Positions 46,974-54,977 of a stretch of 64,000 nucleotides of DNA are shown one piece after another (the stretch's first letter is position 1; each line of letters opens with the position of its first letter). This stretch comes from Sphingobium wenxiniae (GTDB taxonomy: Bacteria > Pseudomonadota > Alphaproteobacteria > Sphingomonadales > Sphingomonadaceae). The DNA lies in contig NZ_VLKK01000007.1 of NCBI RefSeq assembly GCF_007830065.1, positions 62,001 through 126,000 on the forward strand. The letters are read 5' to 3'. A program made the position numbers and the translations under genes. Under the pieces are notes generated by a model. The model had not been told where the DNA came from, made no database searches, and was given only the letters and a program-made list of their open reading frames with translations.

Positions 46974-48071
46974 ATGGGGGAATCGGGTTTGAGCGACAAG
47001 ATCCATATCGAGGAACCCGGCCCCAGCGAATACCGCAGTCCCCTTGTCCAGCATGAGATGAAGCGCGCGGGCGTATGGATTGCGATGGGCGTCGCGGTCG
47101 CGCTCATCGTACTGCTGGCCCAACCGATCATGCTCATCATGGGTGCGCTGGTGCTGGCTACGATGATGGATGGCGGAACCCGTCTGCTGGGCCGCGTGCT
47201 GCCCATCGGACGGGGCTGGCGGCTTGCCATCGTGCTGCTCGCCGCGCTGGCCTTCCTGATCTACACCTTCTTTCTCACCGGATCGAGCCTCGCCGCGCAG
47301 GCGCAAGCCATGCGCGTCATCGTCGAGGCGCAAGTGACGCGGATCGGCGGATGGATGCAGCAGCTTGGGATCACGACGACGCCCGAGGACTTCAAGAACC
47401 TGGCGAGCCAAGCCATGAGTTCGCTGGGCCGCGTCACGGCGGCGGTCGGGACGATGGTGGGCGCGCTGACCAGCGGGGTCATGATGCTGGTGCTGGCCAT
47501 CTTCATCGCCGTCGAGCCGAAGCTCTACGAGCGCGGCGTCGCCTGGATGCTGCCGATGGAAAATCGCGCGCGTTTCTACAGGATCGCGGACAAGATGGGC
47601 TGGACGCTGCGCCGGCTGATGTTCGGGCGGCTGATCGGCATGGCGGTGGAGGGCGTGGGCACATGGCTGCTGCTGTGGGCGGGCGGCGTGCCGATGGCGG
47701 GGCTGCTCGGCATATTGACGGGCCTGTTCGCCTTCCTGCCCAATATCGGGTCGATCATATCGGGCATATTGATTGTTCTGGTCGGTTTTTCGGCAGGGGT
47801 GAACGCCGGATTCTATGCCTTTGGCGTTTATCTGGCCGTGCAGATCGTGGACGGCTATCTGATCGTGCCGATGGTCGCCAAGCGCGCCACGGACCTCGCC
47901 CCCGCGCTGGTGCTGGCGGCGCAGATCCTGTTCGGCGCGCTGTTCGGCATATTGGGCCTGTTCCTGGCGGACCCGATGATCGCAATGCTCAAGGTCTATC
48001 TGGAGGAACGGTCAAGGATGCTGGAGGCCGAGCGGACGGACGGCCTCGCCGTTGATCAGGAAACGCCCTAA
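46974..48071 (+). CDS. AI-2E family transporter
   Basis: 365 residues, about eight membrane helices. Matches the PF01594 permease family, named for TqsA but of mostly unknown substrate: the central part is FMLGR-like RRLMFGRLIGMAVEGVGT and the ends are LTGLFAFLPNIGSIIS, IADPMI-like FLADPMIAMLKVYLEE. Starts 7 bp after lepB, probably the last gene of that operon. The upstream start at 46950 overlapping lepB is less likely. Confidence 0.9.
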   Translation: MGESGLSDKIHIEEPGPSEYRSPLVQHEMKRAGVWIAMGVAVALIVLLAQPIMLIMGALVLATMMDGGTRLLGRVLPIGRGWRLAIVLLAALAFLIYTFFLTGSSLAAQAQAMRVIVEAQVTRIGGWMQQLGITTTPEDFKNLASQAMSSLGRVTAAVGTMVGALTSGVMMLVLAIFIAVEPKLYERGVAWMLPMENRARFYRIADKMGWTLRRLMFGRLIGMAVEGVGTWLLLWAGGVPMAGLLGILTGLFAFLPNIGSIISGILIVLVGFSAGVNAGFYAFGVYLAVQIVDGYLIVPMVAKRATDLAPALVLAAQILFGALFGILGLFLADPMIAMLKVYLEERSRMLEAERTDGLAVDQETP

Positions 48072-48085
48072 GGAACGCGCATTCG

Positions 48086-48170
48086 ATGGCGGTTATGGGT
48101 GGGGAGCGGACGTAGCGTGGGCCCTCTTTCTTCCGTCATGCCAGCGACCCGAAGGGCGGCGTAAGCCGCC
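48086..48170. repeat. Dispersed palindromic repeat, family 1, copy 3 (partial, variant)
   Basis: Begins like the other copies (GATGGCGGTTATGGGTGG, then GCGGACGTAGCG and CCTCTTTCTTCCGTCATGCCAGCGA) but its second half is CCCGAAGGGCGGCGTAAGCC, shared with copies at 50370 and 51680. It lacks the right arm of the long palindrome. Confidence 0.7.
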
Positions 48171-48196
48171 ATTCAACGAGTTTTTGCAATCCCCAA

Positions 48197-48226
48197 GCAA
48201 AAAAAGAGGCCCGCAAGCGGGGCCTC
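48197..48226 (-). terminator. Rho-independent terminator of the FKBP gene
   Basis: GAGGCCC (48206-48212) pairs with GGGCCTC (48220-48226); on the minus strand the stem is followed by TTTTTTT. It lies 28 bp past the FKBP stop. Confidence 0.85.
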
Positions 48227-48254
48227 TTCCTTGATCCTGCGATGGAAGCGCCGG

Positions 48255-48815
48255 TCAGTTGCCGGGCAGAGGGGGCGGCGGCGCGCCCTGTTGCATCATC
48301 TGCTGCATCTGCATGATTTCCGCGCGCGACTTGAAGTCGTGGAGCTGGACGTCGAAGACCAGGACCGAATTGGCCGGGATCGGTCCGGCGGCCTGGTCGC
48401 CATAGCCGAGCTGCGGCGGAATCCACAGGCGGTACTTGCCGCCCTTCTTCATCTTCTGAAGCCCTTCGGAGAAGCCCGGCACGACGCCGTCCACCGGCAT
48501 GGCGGTCTGCGGATTCTCGTCGAACACCGTGCCGTCGAGCAGCGTGCCCTTATAGCCGACCAGCGCCACGTCCTGCGCGGTCGGGCTGGGACCGGCCCCT
48601 TCTTCCAGCACCTTGAACTGGAGGCCCGACTGCGTCGTCTCGACGCCGTCGGCCTCCGCATTCTGCGTCAGGAAAGTCGCGGGCGACGGTTCCAGATTGC
48701 GCTGCCCGGCCCAGGCAAGGCCCCCCGCCGCCAGCACGATCGCGGCGACGCCGATCCAGAGGCGCGTCAGCGACCCCTTGGCAATGGGATGAAGGGGAAC
48801 AGCCGTCGTGGACAT
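48255..48815 (-). CDS. FKBP-type peptidyl-prolyl cis-trans isomerase
   Basis: 186 residues. A membrane anchor or uncleaved signal at the N terminus (LWIGVAAIVLAAGGLAWAG) and an FKBP domain with VALVGYKGTLLDGTVFDE, FSEGLQKMKKGGKYRLWIPPQLGYG and VLVFDVQLHDF. It should speed proline isomerisation in periplasmic proteins. The C-terminal tail is Met/Gln-rich (IMQMQQMMQQGAPPPP). Downstream of rpsU, each with its own terminator. Confidence 0.93.
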   Translation of the reverse strand: MSTTAVPLHPIAKGSLTRLWIGVAAIVLAAGGLAWAGQRNLEPSPATFLTQNAEADGVETTQSGLQFKVLEEGAGPSPTAQDVALVGYKGTLLDGTVFDENPQTAMPVDGVVPGFSEGLQKMKKGGKYRLWIPPQLGYGDQAAGPIPANSVLVFDVQLHDFKSRAEIMQMQQMMQQGAPPPPLPGN

Positions 48816-48845
48816 GGGCGCGCGCCTTGCAGTTGGAAGAAGACT

Positions 48846-48876
48846 ATTAAGGAAAGGGCGGCCCTGCGGCCGCCCC
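48846..48876 (-). terminator. Terminator of rpsU
   Basis: GGGCGGCC (48856-48863), loop CTGC, GGCCGCCC (48868-48875); on the minus strand followed by TTTCCTT. 12 bp past the rpsU stop and upstream of the FKBP gene. Confidence 0.75.
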
Positions 48877-48887
48877 GTCAGACATGC

Positions 48888-49094
48888 TTACCGGACGCCG
48901 TCGCGCTCGGCGCGCTTGCGCTCCAGCTTGCGGGCGCGGCGGACGGCCGCGGCCTTTTCGCGGGCGCGCTTTTCCGAGGGTTTTTCGTAATGACGGCGCA
49001 GCTTCATCTCGCGATAGACGCCTTCACGCTGCAGCTTCTTCTTGAGAGCGCGAAGAGCCTGATCCACATTGTTATCGCGAACGATGATTTGCAT
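48888..49094 (-). CDS. rpsU: 30S ribosomal protein S21
   Basis: 68 residues: [25 protein letters not shown] and a very basic C terminus, exactly the bS21 pattern with its alphaproteobacterial length. The much longer open frame upstream is not similar to anything and starts inside other features, so I keep the ATG at 49094. Confidence 0.97.
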   Translation of the reverse strand: MQIIVRDNNVDQALRALKKKLQREGVYREMKLRRHYEKPSEKRAREKAAAVRRARKLERKRAERDGVR

Positions 49095-49422
49095 AAGCCA
49101 GTCAATCTCCAATCGAAAACGGGCGGTCCGCCAGGAATAAAACCCTTCCCGGCGGGCCTCCCGAATAAAAATCCATGAGTCGTCGCAAGTCACCCTGCGC
49201 CGTGTGGGGCGCGCCCTACCAGCAGAGTCGCGCAAATTCAACCCTAAAGCCATCCAATCCCGGCAATCCGCCGCATAAGCGGTCCCCGCCTTGCGCGGCG
49301 GAGGGGATGGCGACCCGCCTTTATCCAGCCCGGCGGGCAATTTTCCGGCCTTTTCCCGCTCTTTGCGGTTGATCGGCGCGGCACTTCGTGATTTCCTTAT
49401 CTCCGCCCGGGCGAAATGGAGG
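49095..49422. other. Intergenic region upstream of rpsU
   Basis: 328 bp between the divergent rpsU and the membrane protein at 49423. It must contain both promoters. I see no repeat family member, terminator or small ORF that I can defend. Confidence 0.4.
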
Positions 49423-49788
49423 ATGAGGTTGGCGACAATTATGAACAATCGCGCGGCGCGGGGCCATCGAAACCCCTCCTTTGCCAAGCGGATCAGTTCG
49501 CACCTTGCCGCCGCGCTCGTCGTCTTCTGCCTGCTCCAAATCTTCATCGTCGCGAAAATGGGCGGGTCGCTGGTCCTGCATCTGGGGATCATCATCGCCA
49601 TCGGCGGCTTCGCCGTGGCCGCGCGAGGGCTGGAACGGCGCTGGCAGATGATCGAACATGCCGGACTGTCCCAGAACGGGCTGGCGCTGCGGTTCCGGCG
49701 CGATCTGCTCCAGCTTTGGGCTGCCAGCCTGATCGGCGCGCTGCTGTGGATTCCGGTGGCCATCATATACCACGCGCTGTTCGGCTGA
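49423..49788 (+). CDS. Membrane protein of unknown function
   Basis: 121 residues from ATG 49423 (ATG 49441 is the alternative). Basic N terminus ([16 protein letters not shown]), two neighbouring membrane helices ([21 protein letters not shown] and [17 protein letters not shown]), a charged loop, and a third helix near the end. No family recognised. Upstream of a hemerythrin gene on the same strand. Confidence 0.65.
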   Translation: MRLATIMNNRAARGHRNPSFAKRISSHLAAALVVFCLLQIFIVAKMGGSLVLHLGIIIAIGGFAVAARGLERRWQMIEHAGLSQNGLALRFRRDLLQLWAASLIGALLWIPVAIIYHALFG

Positions 49789-49845
49789 ATCCGCGGAGCT
49801 AAAGAGCCTTTCCTTCGTTCCTTGCCTGTTACAGGAGGAGCGGAC

Positions 49846-50322
49846 ATGGCCGACGCCACGATTTTCGACCGGCTCAAGCAGGATCACGATGCGCATCGGC
49901 AATTGCTGGACAAGATGGACGATGCCGGGGATCAGGCGGATCGGCTGGAAAAACTGTTCGAGCAGTTCAAGGTCGAAGTGACCGCCCATGCCGCGGCGGA
50001 GGAGGAAACGCTCTATGCCACCATGCTGGCGCGGCCGGACCTGCGGGAAGACGCGCAGCACAGCGTGGCGGAGCACAAGGAAATCGGCGATTATCTGGAG
50101 GAGATGGACGGCCTCCCCTTCGACGGCGAGGCGTGGAGACGCACCTTCGCCACGATGAAGAAGCGCTACATCCACCATATCGACGAGGAAGAGGAAGAGA
50201 TGTTCCCCGATGCCGCCAGGGAACTGACGGCGGAAGAGGAAGAACGGCTCGCGGCTGTCTTTGCCCGGCGCAAGCCCGCCGAATTGAAGCGCGCCGAAGC
50301 GGAGAACGAAGCAGGGAAATAG
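49846..50322 (+). CDS. Hemerythrin HHE-domain protein
   Basis: 158 residues; AGGAGG eight bases before ATG 49846. The di-iron ligand pattern of HHE cation-binding domains is visible: [29 protein letters not shown] and [12 protein letters not shown]. It may sense or scavenge oxygen, nitric oxide or iron; function cannot be fixed by motif. A helical, highly charged C-terminal tail ([23 protein letters not shown]) follows the domain. Confidence 0.9.
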   Translation: MADATIFDRLKQDHDAHRQLLDKMDDAGDQADRLEKLFEQFKVEVTAHAAAEEETLYATMLARPDLREDAQHSVAEHKEIGDYLEEMDGLPFDGEAWRRTFATMKKRYIHHIDEEEEEMFPDAARELTAEEEERLAAVFARRKPAELKRAEAENEAGK

Positions 50323-50369
50323 GACGCGGCGCTTAGCCGGACGCAGGCTTGGCATTGCTTTGTCCGATT

Positions 50370-50472
50370 TAGAGTGGGACGCTCTTCTACTTGGGCACGC
50401 CCAGCCGGAGGGAGATGCCAGCGTTGGCTTACGCCGCCCTTCGGGTCGCTGGGATGAAGGATGTTGAATGTC
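50370..50472. repeat. Dispersed palindromic repeat, family 1, copy 4 (variant, inverted)
   Basis: Contains GGGAGATGCCAGCGTTGGCT, TACGCCGCCCTTCGGGTCGC and TGGGATGA followed by TGTTGAATGTCC, complementary to the middle of the 48086 copy. It belongs to the GGGCGGC-containing subgroup with copy 5. Confidence 0.7.
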
Positions 50473-50593
50473 CCCTTCAGCCAAAACGCGTCCATCCGCT
50501 TATCCATTCGCGCCCGATCGGTTTCCAGGCGCGTTTTCCCGCTGGCACGATCGCTTCGGCCGATCGATAGTGGAGAGGCAGGAGGATCAAGCC

Positions 50594-51337
50594 ATGAGCG
50601 GACGGATCAGGGTCGGTATCGGCGGCTGGACCTATGAGCCGTGGCGCGGCACCTTCTATCCCGAAGGGCTGCGGCAGAAGGATGAGCTGGCCTATGTCGG
50701 CGCGCATCTGACCGCGACGGAAATCAACGCGACCTATTACGGCACGCAAAAGCCGGCGACCTTCGCCAACTGGGCCGGGGCGGTGCCGGACGGCTTCCGT
50801 TTCGCGGTCAAGGCGTCGCGCTTCTGCACCAACCGGCGCGTGCTGGCGGACGCGGGCGAGTCCGTCGCCAAATTCGTGGGGCAGGGTCTGGCCGCGCTGG
50901 GCGACCGGCTGGGGCCGATCCTCTGGCAGTTCATGCCGACCAAGACTTTCGATCCCGACGATTTCGGCGCTTTCCTGAAACTGCTCCCCGCCAGCGTCGA
51001 GGGCATGCCGCTGCGCCATGCGCTGGAAGTACGGCATGAAAGCTTCGACGATCCTGCTTTCCTGGCGCTTGCGCGGGATGCGGGCGCGGCGGTGGTGCTG
51101 GCCGATCACCCGGAATATCCCGCCCTGCATGGCCATGATGCGGGCTTTTCCTATCTGCGCCTGATGCGCAGCCGCGAGGAGGAAGCGACGGGCTACGCCA
51201 CGGCGGATATCGCGCAATGGGCCGATACGGCGCGCGAAAAGGCACGGGACGGCGACGTGTTCGCCTTCTTCATCAGCGGCGAGAAGGTCAGGAACCCGGC
51301 GGCCGCCATGGCGATGATCGCGCGGCTGGAACGCTGA
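50594..51337 (+). CDS. DUF72 domain protein
   Basis: 247 residues. TIM-barrel protein of unknown role (PF01904), recognised by GIGGWTYEPWRGTFYPEGL at the N terminus, TEINATYYGTQKP, ILWQFMPTKTFD, EVRHESF and the final DVFAFFISGEKVRNPAAA. AGGCAGGAGG precedes ATG 50594. A longer upstream frame crosses a repeat and is rejected. Confidence 0.9.
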   Translation: MSGRIRVGIGGWTYEPWRGTFYPEGLRQKDELAYVGAHLTATEINATYYGTQKPATFANWAGAVPDGFRFAVKASRFCTNRRVLADAGESVAKFVGQGLAALGDRLGPILWQFMPTKTFDPDDFGAFLKLLPASVEGMPLRHALEVRHESFDDPAFLALARDAGAAVVLADHPEYPALHGHDAGFSYLRLMRSREEEATGYATADIAQWADTAREKARDGDVFAFFISGEKVRNPAAAMAMIARLER

Positions 51338-51505
51338 AACGGCGGCCTTTCCCCACTGACTGTGTTCCATGCGCAACAGGCTGTTGCATTTGCCGCAACT
51401 GCGAAGGCGTGCTTTGCGATTGTTACAACCGTGAGACGGGCGCATAGGCGCGGTCCCGGCCCGTCGGGTAATATAAAAAAGTCAAATGTTCGAAGGAATT
51501 TCAAT

Positions 51506-51589
51506 ATGCGTCATGCTTTCCAAGGTATCGCGCTGGTGGTCGCAGTCGGTGCACAGGTGCTGACCTTCTATTCGGTGCTTTTTGCCTGA
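51506..51589 (+). CDS. 27-residue membrane microprotein
   Basis: MRHAFQGIALVVAVGAQVLT FYSVLFA: a short basic N terminus and one membrane helix. Too small for standard gene finding. Evidence that it is real: GAAGGA eight bases before the ATG, a stop followed at 51632 by a strong Rho-independent terminator, and nothing else between the upstream gene and that terminator. I recall similar 25-30-residue peptides in sphingomonads but cannot cite one. Confidence 0.6.
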   Translation: MRHAFQGIALVVAVGAQVLTFYSVLFA

Positions 51590-51631
51590 GCGCTTTTCCG
51601 CGCTTTCCTCATTCCCGATCTGATCGGGACT

Positions 51632-51677
51632 CAAAAGGCCGCCCCGGGCATTCGCCAAGGGCGGCTCTTTTATTTTT
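51632..51677 (+). terminator. Rho-independent terminator of the microprotein gene
   Basis: GCCGCCC (51638-51644) pairs with GGGCGGC (51659-51665), followed by TCTTTTATTTTT. A smaller palindrome CCCGAT-CTG-ATCGGG sits 10 bp upstream (51614-51628). Confidence 0.85.
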
Positions 51678-51679
51678 CA

Positions 51680-51785
51680 TCATGCCAGCGAACGCTGGCC
51701 TCTTTCTTCTTCTTAGGCATGATCCGGCCCAGGGAGATCCCAGCATTGGCTTATGCCGCCCTTCGGCTCGCCGGGATGACGGATT
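51680..51785. repeat. Dispersed palindromic repeat, family 1, copy 5 (variant)
   Basis: CATGCCAGCGAACGCTGGCC, CTCTTTCTTCTTCTTAGGCATG, GGGAGATCCCAGCATTGGCT, TATGCCGCCCTTCGGCTCGC and CGGGATGACGGA. Same order and subgroup as the copy at 50370. Confidence 0.8.
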
Positions 51786-51854
51786 GGGCGATATTCGTTC
51801 CTGGCCGAACGGTCGTCGCGAGAATAGGACTCGCAAGCTGCGTAAAGGGGCGTG

Positions 51855-52040
51855 TCAGCCCTCCGCCAGCCAGCCCGCCAGCAGATAGGCGACAAGCCCG
51901 ACCGGCCCGAGTGCGCAAAGCGTCAGCAGGACCACGGCGATGCGGATGAGCGTGACGTCCACGCCGATGCGGTTGGAAAGACCCGCGCACACGCCCATGA
52001 TCTTTCCGTTGCGGCGGTCGAGGGTGAAGCTGTCGTTCAT
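51855..52040 (-). CDS. PspC-domain protein
   Basis: 61 residues, essentially one PspC domain: NGKIMGVCAGLSNRIGVDVTLIRI followed by a hydrophobic helix. PspC proteins sense envelope stress, and this is the minimal form. It follows the 34-residue microprotein by about 50 bp on the same strand, so they may be one transcript. Confidence 0.88.
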   Translation of the reverse strand: MNDSFTLDRRNGKIMGVCAGLSNRIGVDVTLIRIAVVLLTLCALGPVGLVAYLLAGWLAEG

Positions 52041-52089
52041 GAATCCGGCCTTTCGATGCGATGTTGCGATTGATGCGGAGCGGGGCGGC

Positions 52090-52194
52090 TCAGGCGATCG
52101 GAACCACCGGAACCGCCGCGCCGACGAAGATGCCGGCGAACAGGAAAGCCCCGGCGAGGGCGAAGGCGACGTTCTGAATCCTGACGATGGACAT
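52090..52194 (-). CDS. 34-residue hydrophobic microprotein
   Basis: MSIVRIQNVAFALAGAFLFAG and VPVVPIA: one membrane helix with a short charged N terminus. AAGGGAG lies nine bases upstream of ATG 52194. Located just upstream of pspC on the same strand; a partner of PspC in envelope stress would be a guess. No family recognised. Confidence 0.5.
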   Translation of the reverse strand: MSIVRIQNVAFALAGAFLFAGIFVGAAVPVVPIA

Positions 52195-52508
52195 GGCGGT
52201 GACTCCCTTGACTTGGGGCAGCCGAACCATCCGGCCTGATGCCCCTTCGATTGCAGATTCGTTTGCAGGAGCCGTAAGCAGGAGCCGTGCCAATTGTGCT
52301 TTCCGGCTGAAATGCGGGTTTTGGGATGAAGTGCCGGCGAAATTGCGGTGAGAGAAATTCCGTAAGTTGGGATTATTTCCCTTTTATCGGGAATATTTTC
52401 GAACTGTAAGCAGGCGGGAGAGACAGCGGCCGGCTTGCCCGACCATGGTTGCGCCGCAAGCCGTTGCCGCTAGTCTGGGGTCGGGCGGGAAACAGGAGAG
52501 ACCATGTC
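52195..52508. other. Divergent intergenic region
   Basis: 314 bp between the microprotein-pspC unit and the dienelactone hydrolase gene. Contains a short direct repeat (two CAGGAGCCGT copies at about 52266-52289) and an AT-richer stretch near 52370-52400 that may hold the promoter of the downstream gene. No ORF or repeat-family copy. Confidence 0.45.
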
Positions 52509-53411
52509 ATGACCCAGCGCCACCAGCCTGAACGCTTGCCCGAGGACCGCAACTGGATCGCCTCCGCCGGACTGGACCGCCGCCGCCTGCTGGTCGCAGG
52601 CACCTTCGCCGCCGGTTTCGCCGCGGCCTGCCGCCCCGTCTCCAGCAGCGCGATCCAGACCTCGGCCGAAGGGCTGGTGGAAGAAAGCGTGTCGATTCCC
52701 GCCGCCGACGGCTTCGCCATGCCCGCCTTCGCCGCCCGTCCGGCAGACAAGGAAAACGCCCCGCTCCTCTGCGTGGTTCACGAGATTTTCGGCGTCCATG
52801 AATGGATTCGCGACATATGCCGCCGCTTCGCCAGGGCAGGCTATTATACCATCGCGCCCGACCTGTTCGCCCGCCACGGCGATGCGACGAAGATCGCCGA
52901 CTTCAAGCAGCTGGTGAGCGGCATCGTTTCCAAGGCATCGGACGCGCAGGTGCTGGCGGACATCGACGCGGCCTATGCCTGGGCGGGCGGCCATGGCGCG
53001 GACGGGTCGCGGCGGGGCATCACCGGCTTTTGCTGGGGCGGGCGGATCGTCTGGCTCTATGCGGCGCACAGCGCGCAACTGGATGCGGGCGTCGCCTTCT
53101 ACGGCCGCCTCGTCAGCCAGAAGACGGCGTTGCAACCGCTCAGCGTGATTGAGGAGGCGGGGAAGCTCAAGGCCCCGGTGCTCGGTCAATATGGCGCGCT
53201 GGACCAGGGGATTCCGCTGGCCGATGTGGACGCGATGCGCGCGGCGCTTGAACAGGCGGGCAAGTCCCCGCCCGACGAGATCACCGTCTATCCCGGCGCG
53301 GACCATGGCTTCATGGCGGATTACCGCCCCAGCTACGACGAAGCGTCCGCCAAGGCGGCATGGCAGGCGGCGCTGGGCTGGTTCGACCGTTATGTGAAAG
53401 CGGGCACGTGA
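52509..53411 (+). CDS. Exported dienelactone hydrolase family protein
   Basis: 300 residues from ATG 52509. N terminus contains RRRLLVAGTFAAGFAAAC, a twin-arginine-like signal with a lipobox Cys, so a Tat-exported lipoprotein is likely. The alpha/beta-hydrolase has the catalytic Cys in GFCWGGR (the dienelactone hydrolase variant of the nucleophile), Asp in the ALDQGIP region and His in GADHGFM. Substrate unknown. AGGAGAG precedes the start. Converges on a peroxiredoxin gene with adjacent stops. Confidence 0.9.
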   Translation: MTQRHQPERLPEDRNWIASAGLDRRRLLVAGTFAAGFAAACRPVSSSAIQTSAEGLVEESVSIPAADGFAMPAFAARPADKENAPLLCVVHEIFGVHEWIRDICRRFARAGYYTIAPDLFARHGDATKIADFKQLVSGIVSKASDAQVLADIDAAYAWAGGHGADGSRRGITGFCWGGRIVWLYAAHSAQLDAGVAFYGRLVSQKTALQPLSVIEEAGKLKAPVLGQYGALDQGIPLADVDAMRAALEQAGKSPPDEITVYPGADHGFMADYRPSYDEASAKAAWQAALGWFDRYVKAGT

Positions 53412-53960
53412 TTATTTCCCGGTCATCGCCTTCACCGCCGCCAGCGCGCTCTTCACATGATCGACATAGTTCATTTCGCTGTGGACGAAGGCGATCCGGC
53501 CCGACGGCGCGATGACATAGGAGGTGCGGTCGGTCAGCCCCGGCCGCATCTTGAGCGCCACGTCATAGCCCTGGACGATGCCCGGCCCCGCCGACGCCAC
53601 CGCGAACTTGCCCGCGCACTCCCTGGTGGAGAAGGCGACCAGATCGTCGACCGGATCGGCGGACATGCCGATCACGGTGGCGCCCGCCTTCTTGAAATCA
53701 TCGATATGGGCGGCAAATTCGCGCGCTTCGGCCGAGCAGCCGGGCGTGAACGCCTTGGGGAAGAAATAGAGGACGACCGGGCCGCGCTTCAACTGGTGCG
53801 ACAAAGTGAGGGTGAAGGTCTTGCCCGCCAGGGCGCCGCGCGTGGTGAAGTCGGGCGCTTTGGCTCCAACGGCCAGCGCCGCCATCGCGCCGGTCGCGCC
53901 CAGGGCGGCGGCGGTGCCGAGGAAAAGGGCCGCGATTCGCGCGATCAATGGGCTTGGCAT
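53412..53960 (-). CDS. Exported peroxiredoxin (AhpC/TSA-BCP type)
   Basis: 182 residues with a signal peptide ([27 protein letters not shown] trimmed), so periplasmic. The thioredoxin fold carries the peroxidatic Cys in the FTPGCSAEA region and a second Cys (RECAGKFAV) that can serve as resolving residue, a BCP/PrxQ-like layout. Most family members are cytoplasmic, so export is notable. Possibly coexpressed with the VOC protein upstream, only 3 bp away. Confidence 0.88.
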   Translation of the reverse strand: MPSPLIARIAALFLGTAAALGATGAMAALAVGAKAPDFTTRGALAGKTFTLTLSHQLKRGPVVLYFFPKAFTPGCSAEAREFAAHIDDFKKAGATVIGMSADPVDDLVAFSTRECAGKFAVASAGPGIVQGYDVALKMRPGLTDRTSYVIAPSGRIAFVHSEMNYVDHVKSALAAVKAMTGK

Positions 53961-53963
53961 GGT

Positions 53964-54362
53964 TCAACTGTCCTTGTCTGGCGAAGCGGGCGGTTCCCAC
54001 AATTCGATGGCATTACCTTCCGGATCGTGAATGCGGGCGAAACGGCCCGCATTGGGATGATCCCATTCGGGCTTGGTGATGACCCCGATCCGCGCGGCGC
54101 GCAAGTGGGCAAGCAGGTCGTCGAGATCGGCCACGCGGAAATTCATCATGAACGCCTTGTCGGCGGCGAAATAGTCGCTGTCCTGCTTGAAGGGCGAAAA
54201 GACCATGGGGCCGCCCAGCGTCTGCCACACCCATTCATTCGCCTGTGCGGCGGGATCGGACGTGCAGCCCGCGCCGACGCCCAGATGTTCCCGATACCAT
54301 GCGGCCAGCGCATCGGGATCGCGCGCCCGGAAGAATAATCCGCCCATTCCCAATACCGGCAT
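53964..54362 (-). CDS. VOC family (glyoxalase/dioxygenase fold) protein
   Basis: 132 residues, the typical length of one VOC subunit with two beta-alpha-beta-beta-beta modules. Recognised by GLFFRARDPDALAAWYREHLG at the start and RIHDPEGNAIELWEP near the end, which supplies the metal-binding Glu. Reaction not predictable. Three bp upstream of the peroxiredoxin on the same strand. Confidence 0.88.
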   Translation of the reverse strand: MPVLGMGGLFFRARDPDALAAWYREHLGVGAGCTSDPAAQANEWVWQTLGGPMVFSPFKQDSDYFAADKAFMMNFRVADLDDLLAHLRAARIGVITKPEWDHPNAGRFARIHDPEGNAIELWEPPASPDKDS

Positions 54363-54443
54363 GGCTGCGCTCCTGATGGAGGGGCGGCGTGTCGCTGCCC
54401 TTGCCGCAGCGGAACTCTTTCAGGCGTCGCCGGTTCCTTGCGG

Positions 54444-54926
54444 ATGCGTATCTATCTGCTCTTCGCCCTGCCGCTCCTGCTCCTTGCCTGCGATGGGGGG
54501 CATGACCGGCAATCCGGCATGACCGCCGATATCGAGAACGCCGCGCCGCCGGACGGGCAGGAGGAAGCGCCCGCGAACAATGCCGTCCCGACCCCGGAAA
54601 ATGCGGCCTCGCCAAACGAGACGGAGGCCGGATCGCTGATCCCGGCGGCATTGCGCGGGCGCTGGACGGGCATGGACGAGGATTGCAGCGACAAGGGCGC
54701 TGAACTGAAGCTTTCGATCACGCCGAAGGATTTGATCTTCCATGAGAGCGTCGGGACGGTGACGGGCATCGAACGGCAGGCGGACGGGCGGATCAGGATC
54801 GACGCGTCCTTCACCGGCGAAGGACAGAGCTGGACCCGCAGCCTGACGCTCAAACCCTCCGCCAGGGGGCAGGAGCTGACCATGATCGATGACGGCGTGG
54901 CCGTGACGCGCAAGCGGTGCGGCTGA
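54444..54926 (+). CDS. Putative lipoprotein
   Basis: 160 residues from ATG 54444. Signal peptide with lipobox LLLLAC. A low-complexity acidic linker to about residue 65, then a small folded region (LRGRWTGMDEDCSDKGAELK ... VAVTRKRCG) with two cysteines that may pair. No recognised family. Divergent from the VOC/peroxiredoxin pair, 51 bp upstream of recF. Confidence 0.75.
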   Translation: MRIYLLFALPLLLLACDGGHDRQSGMTADIENAAPPDGQEEAPANNAVPTPENAASPNETEAGSLIPAALRGRWTGMDEDCSDKGAELKLSITPKDLIFHESVGTVTGIERQADGRIRIDASFTGEGQSWTRSLTLKPSARGQELTMIDDGVAVTRKRCG

Positions 54927-54977
54927 GAGGCACGGGTCGCGCTTCCTAAACCGGCTCCGCATCGCTAGAGCGGCCTG

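Noticed and set aside
48888-49877. A 329-residue protein in place of rpsU
   Set aside because: Only the last 68 residues match a known protein (S21) and the rest is low-complexity frame read-through.
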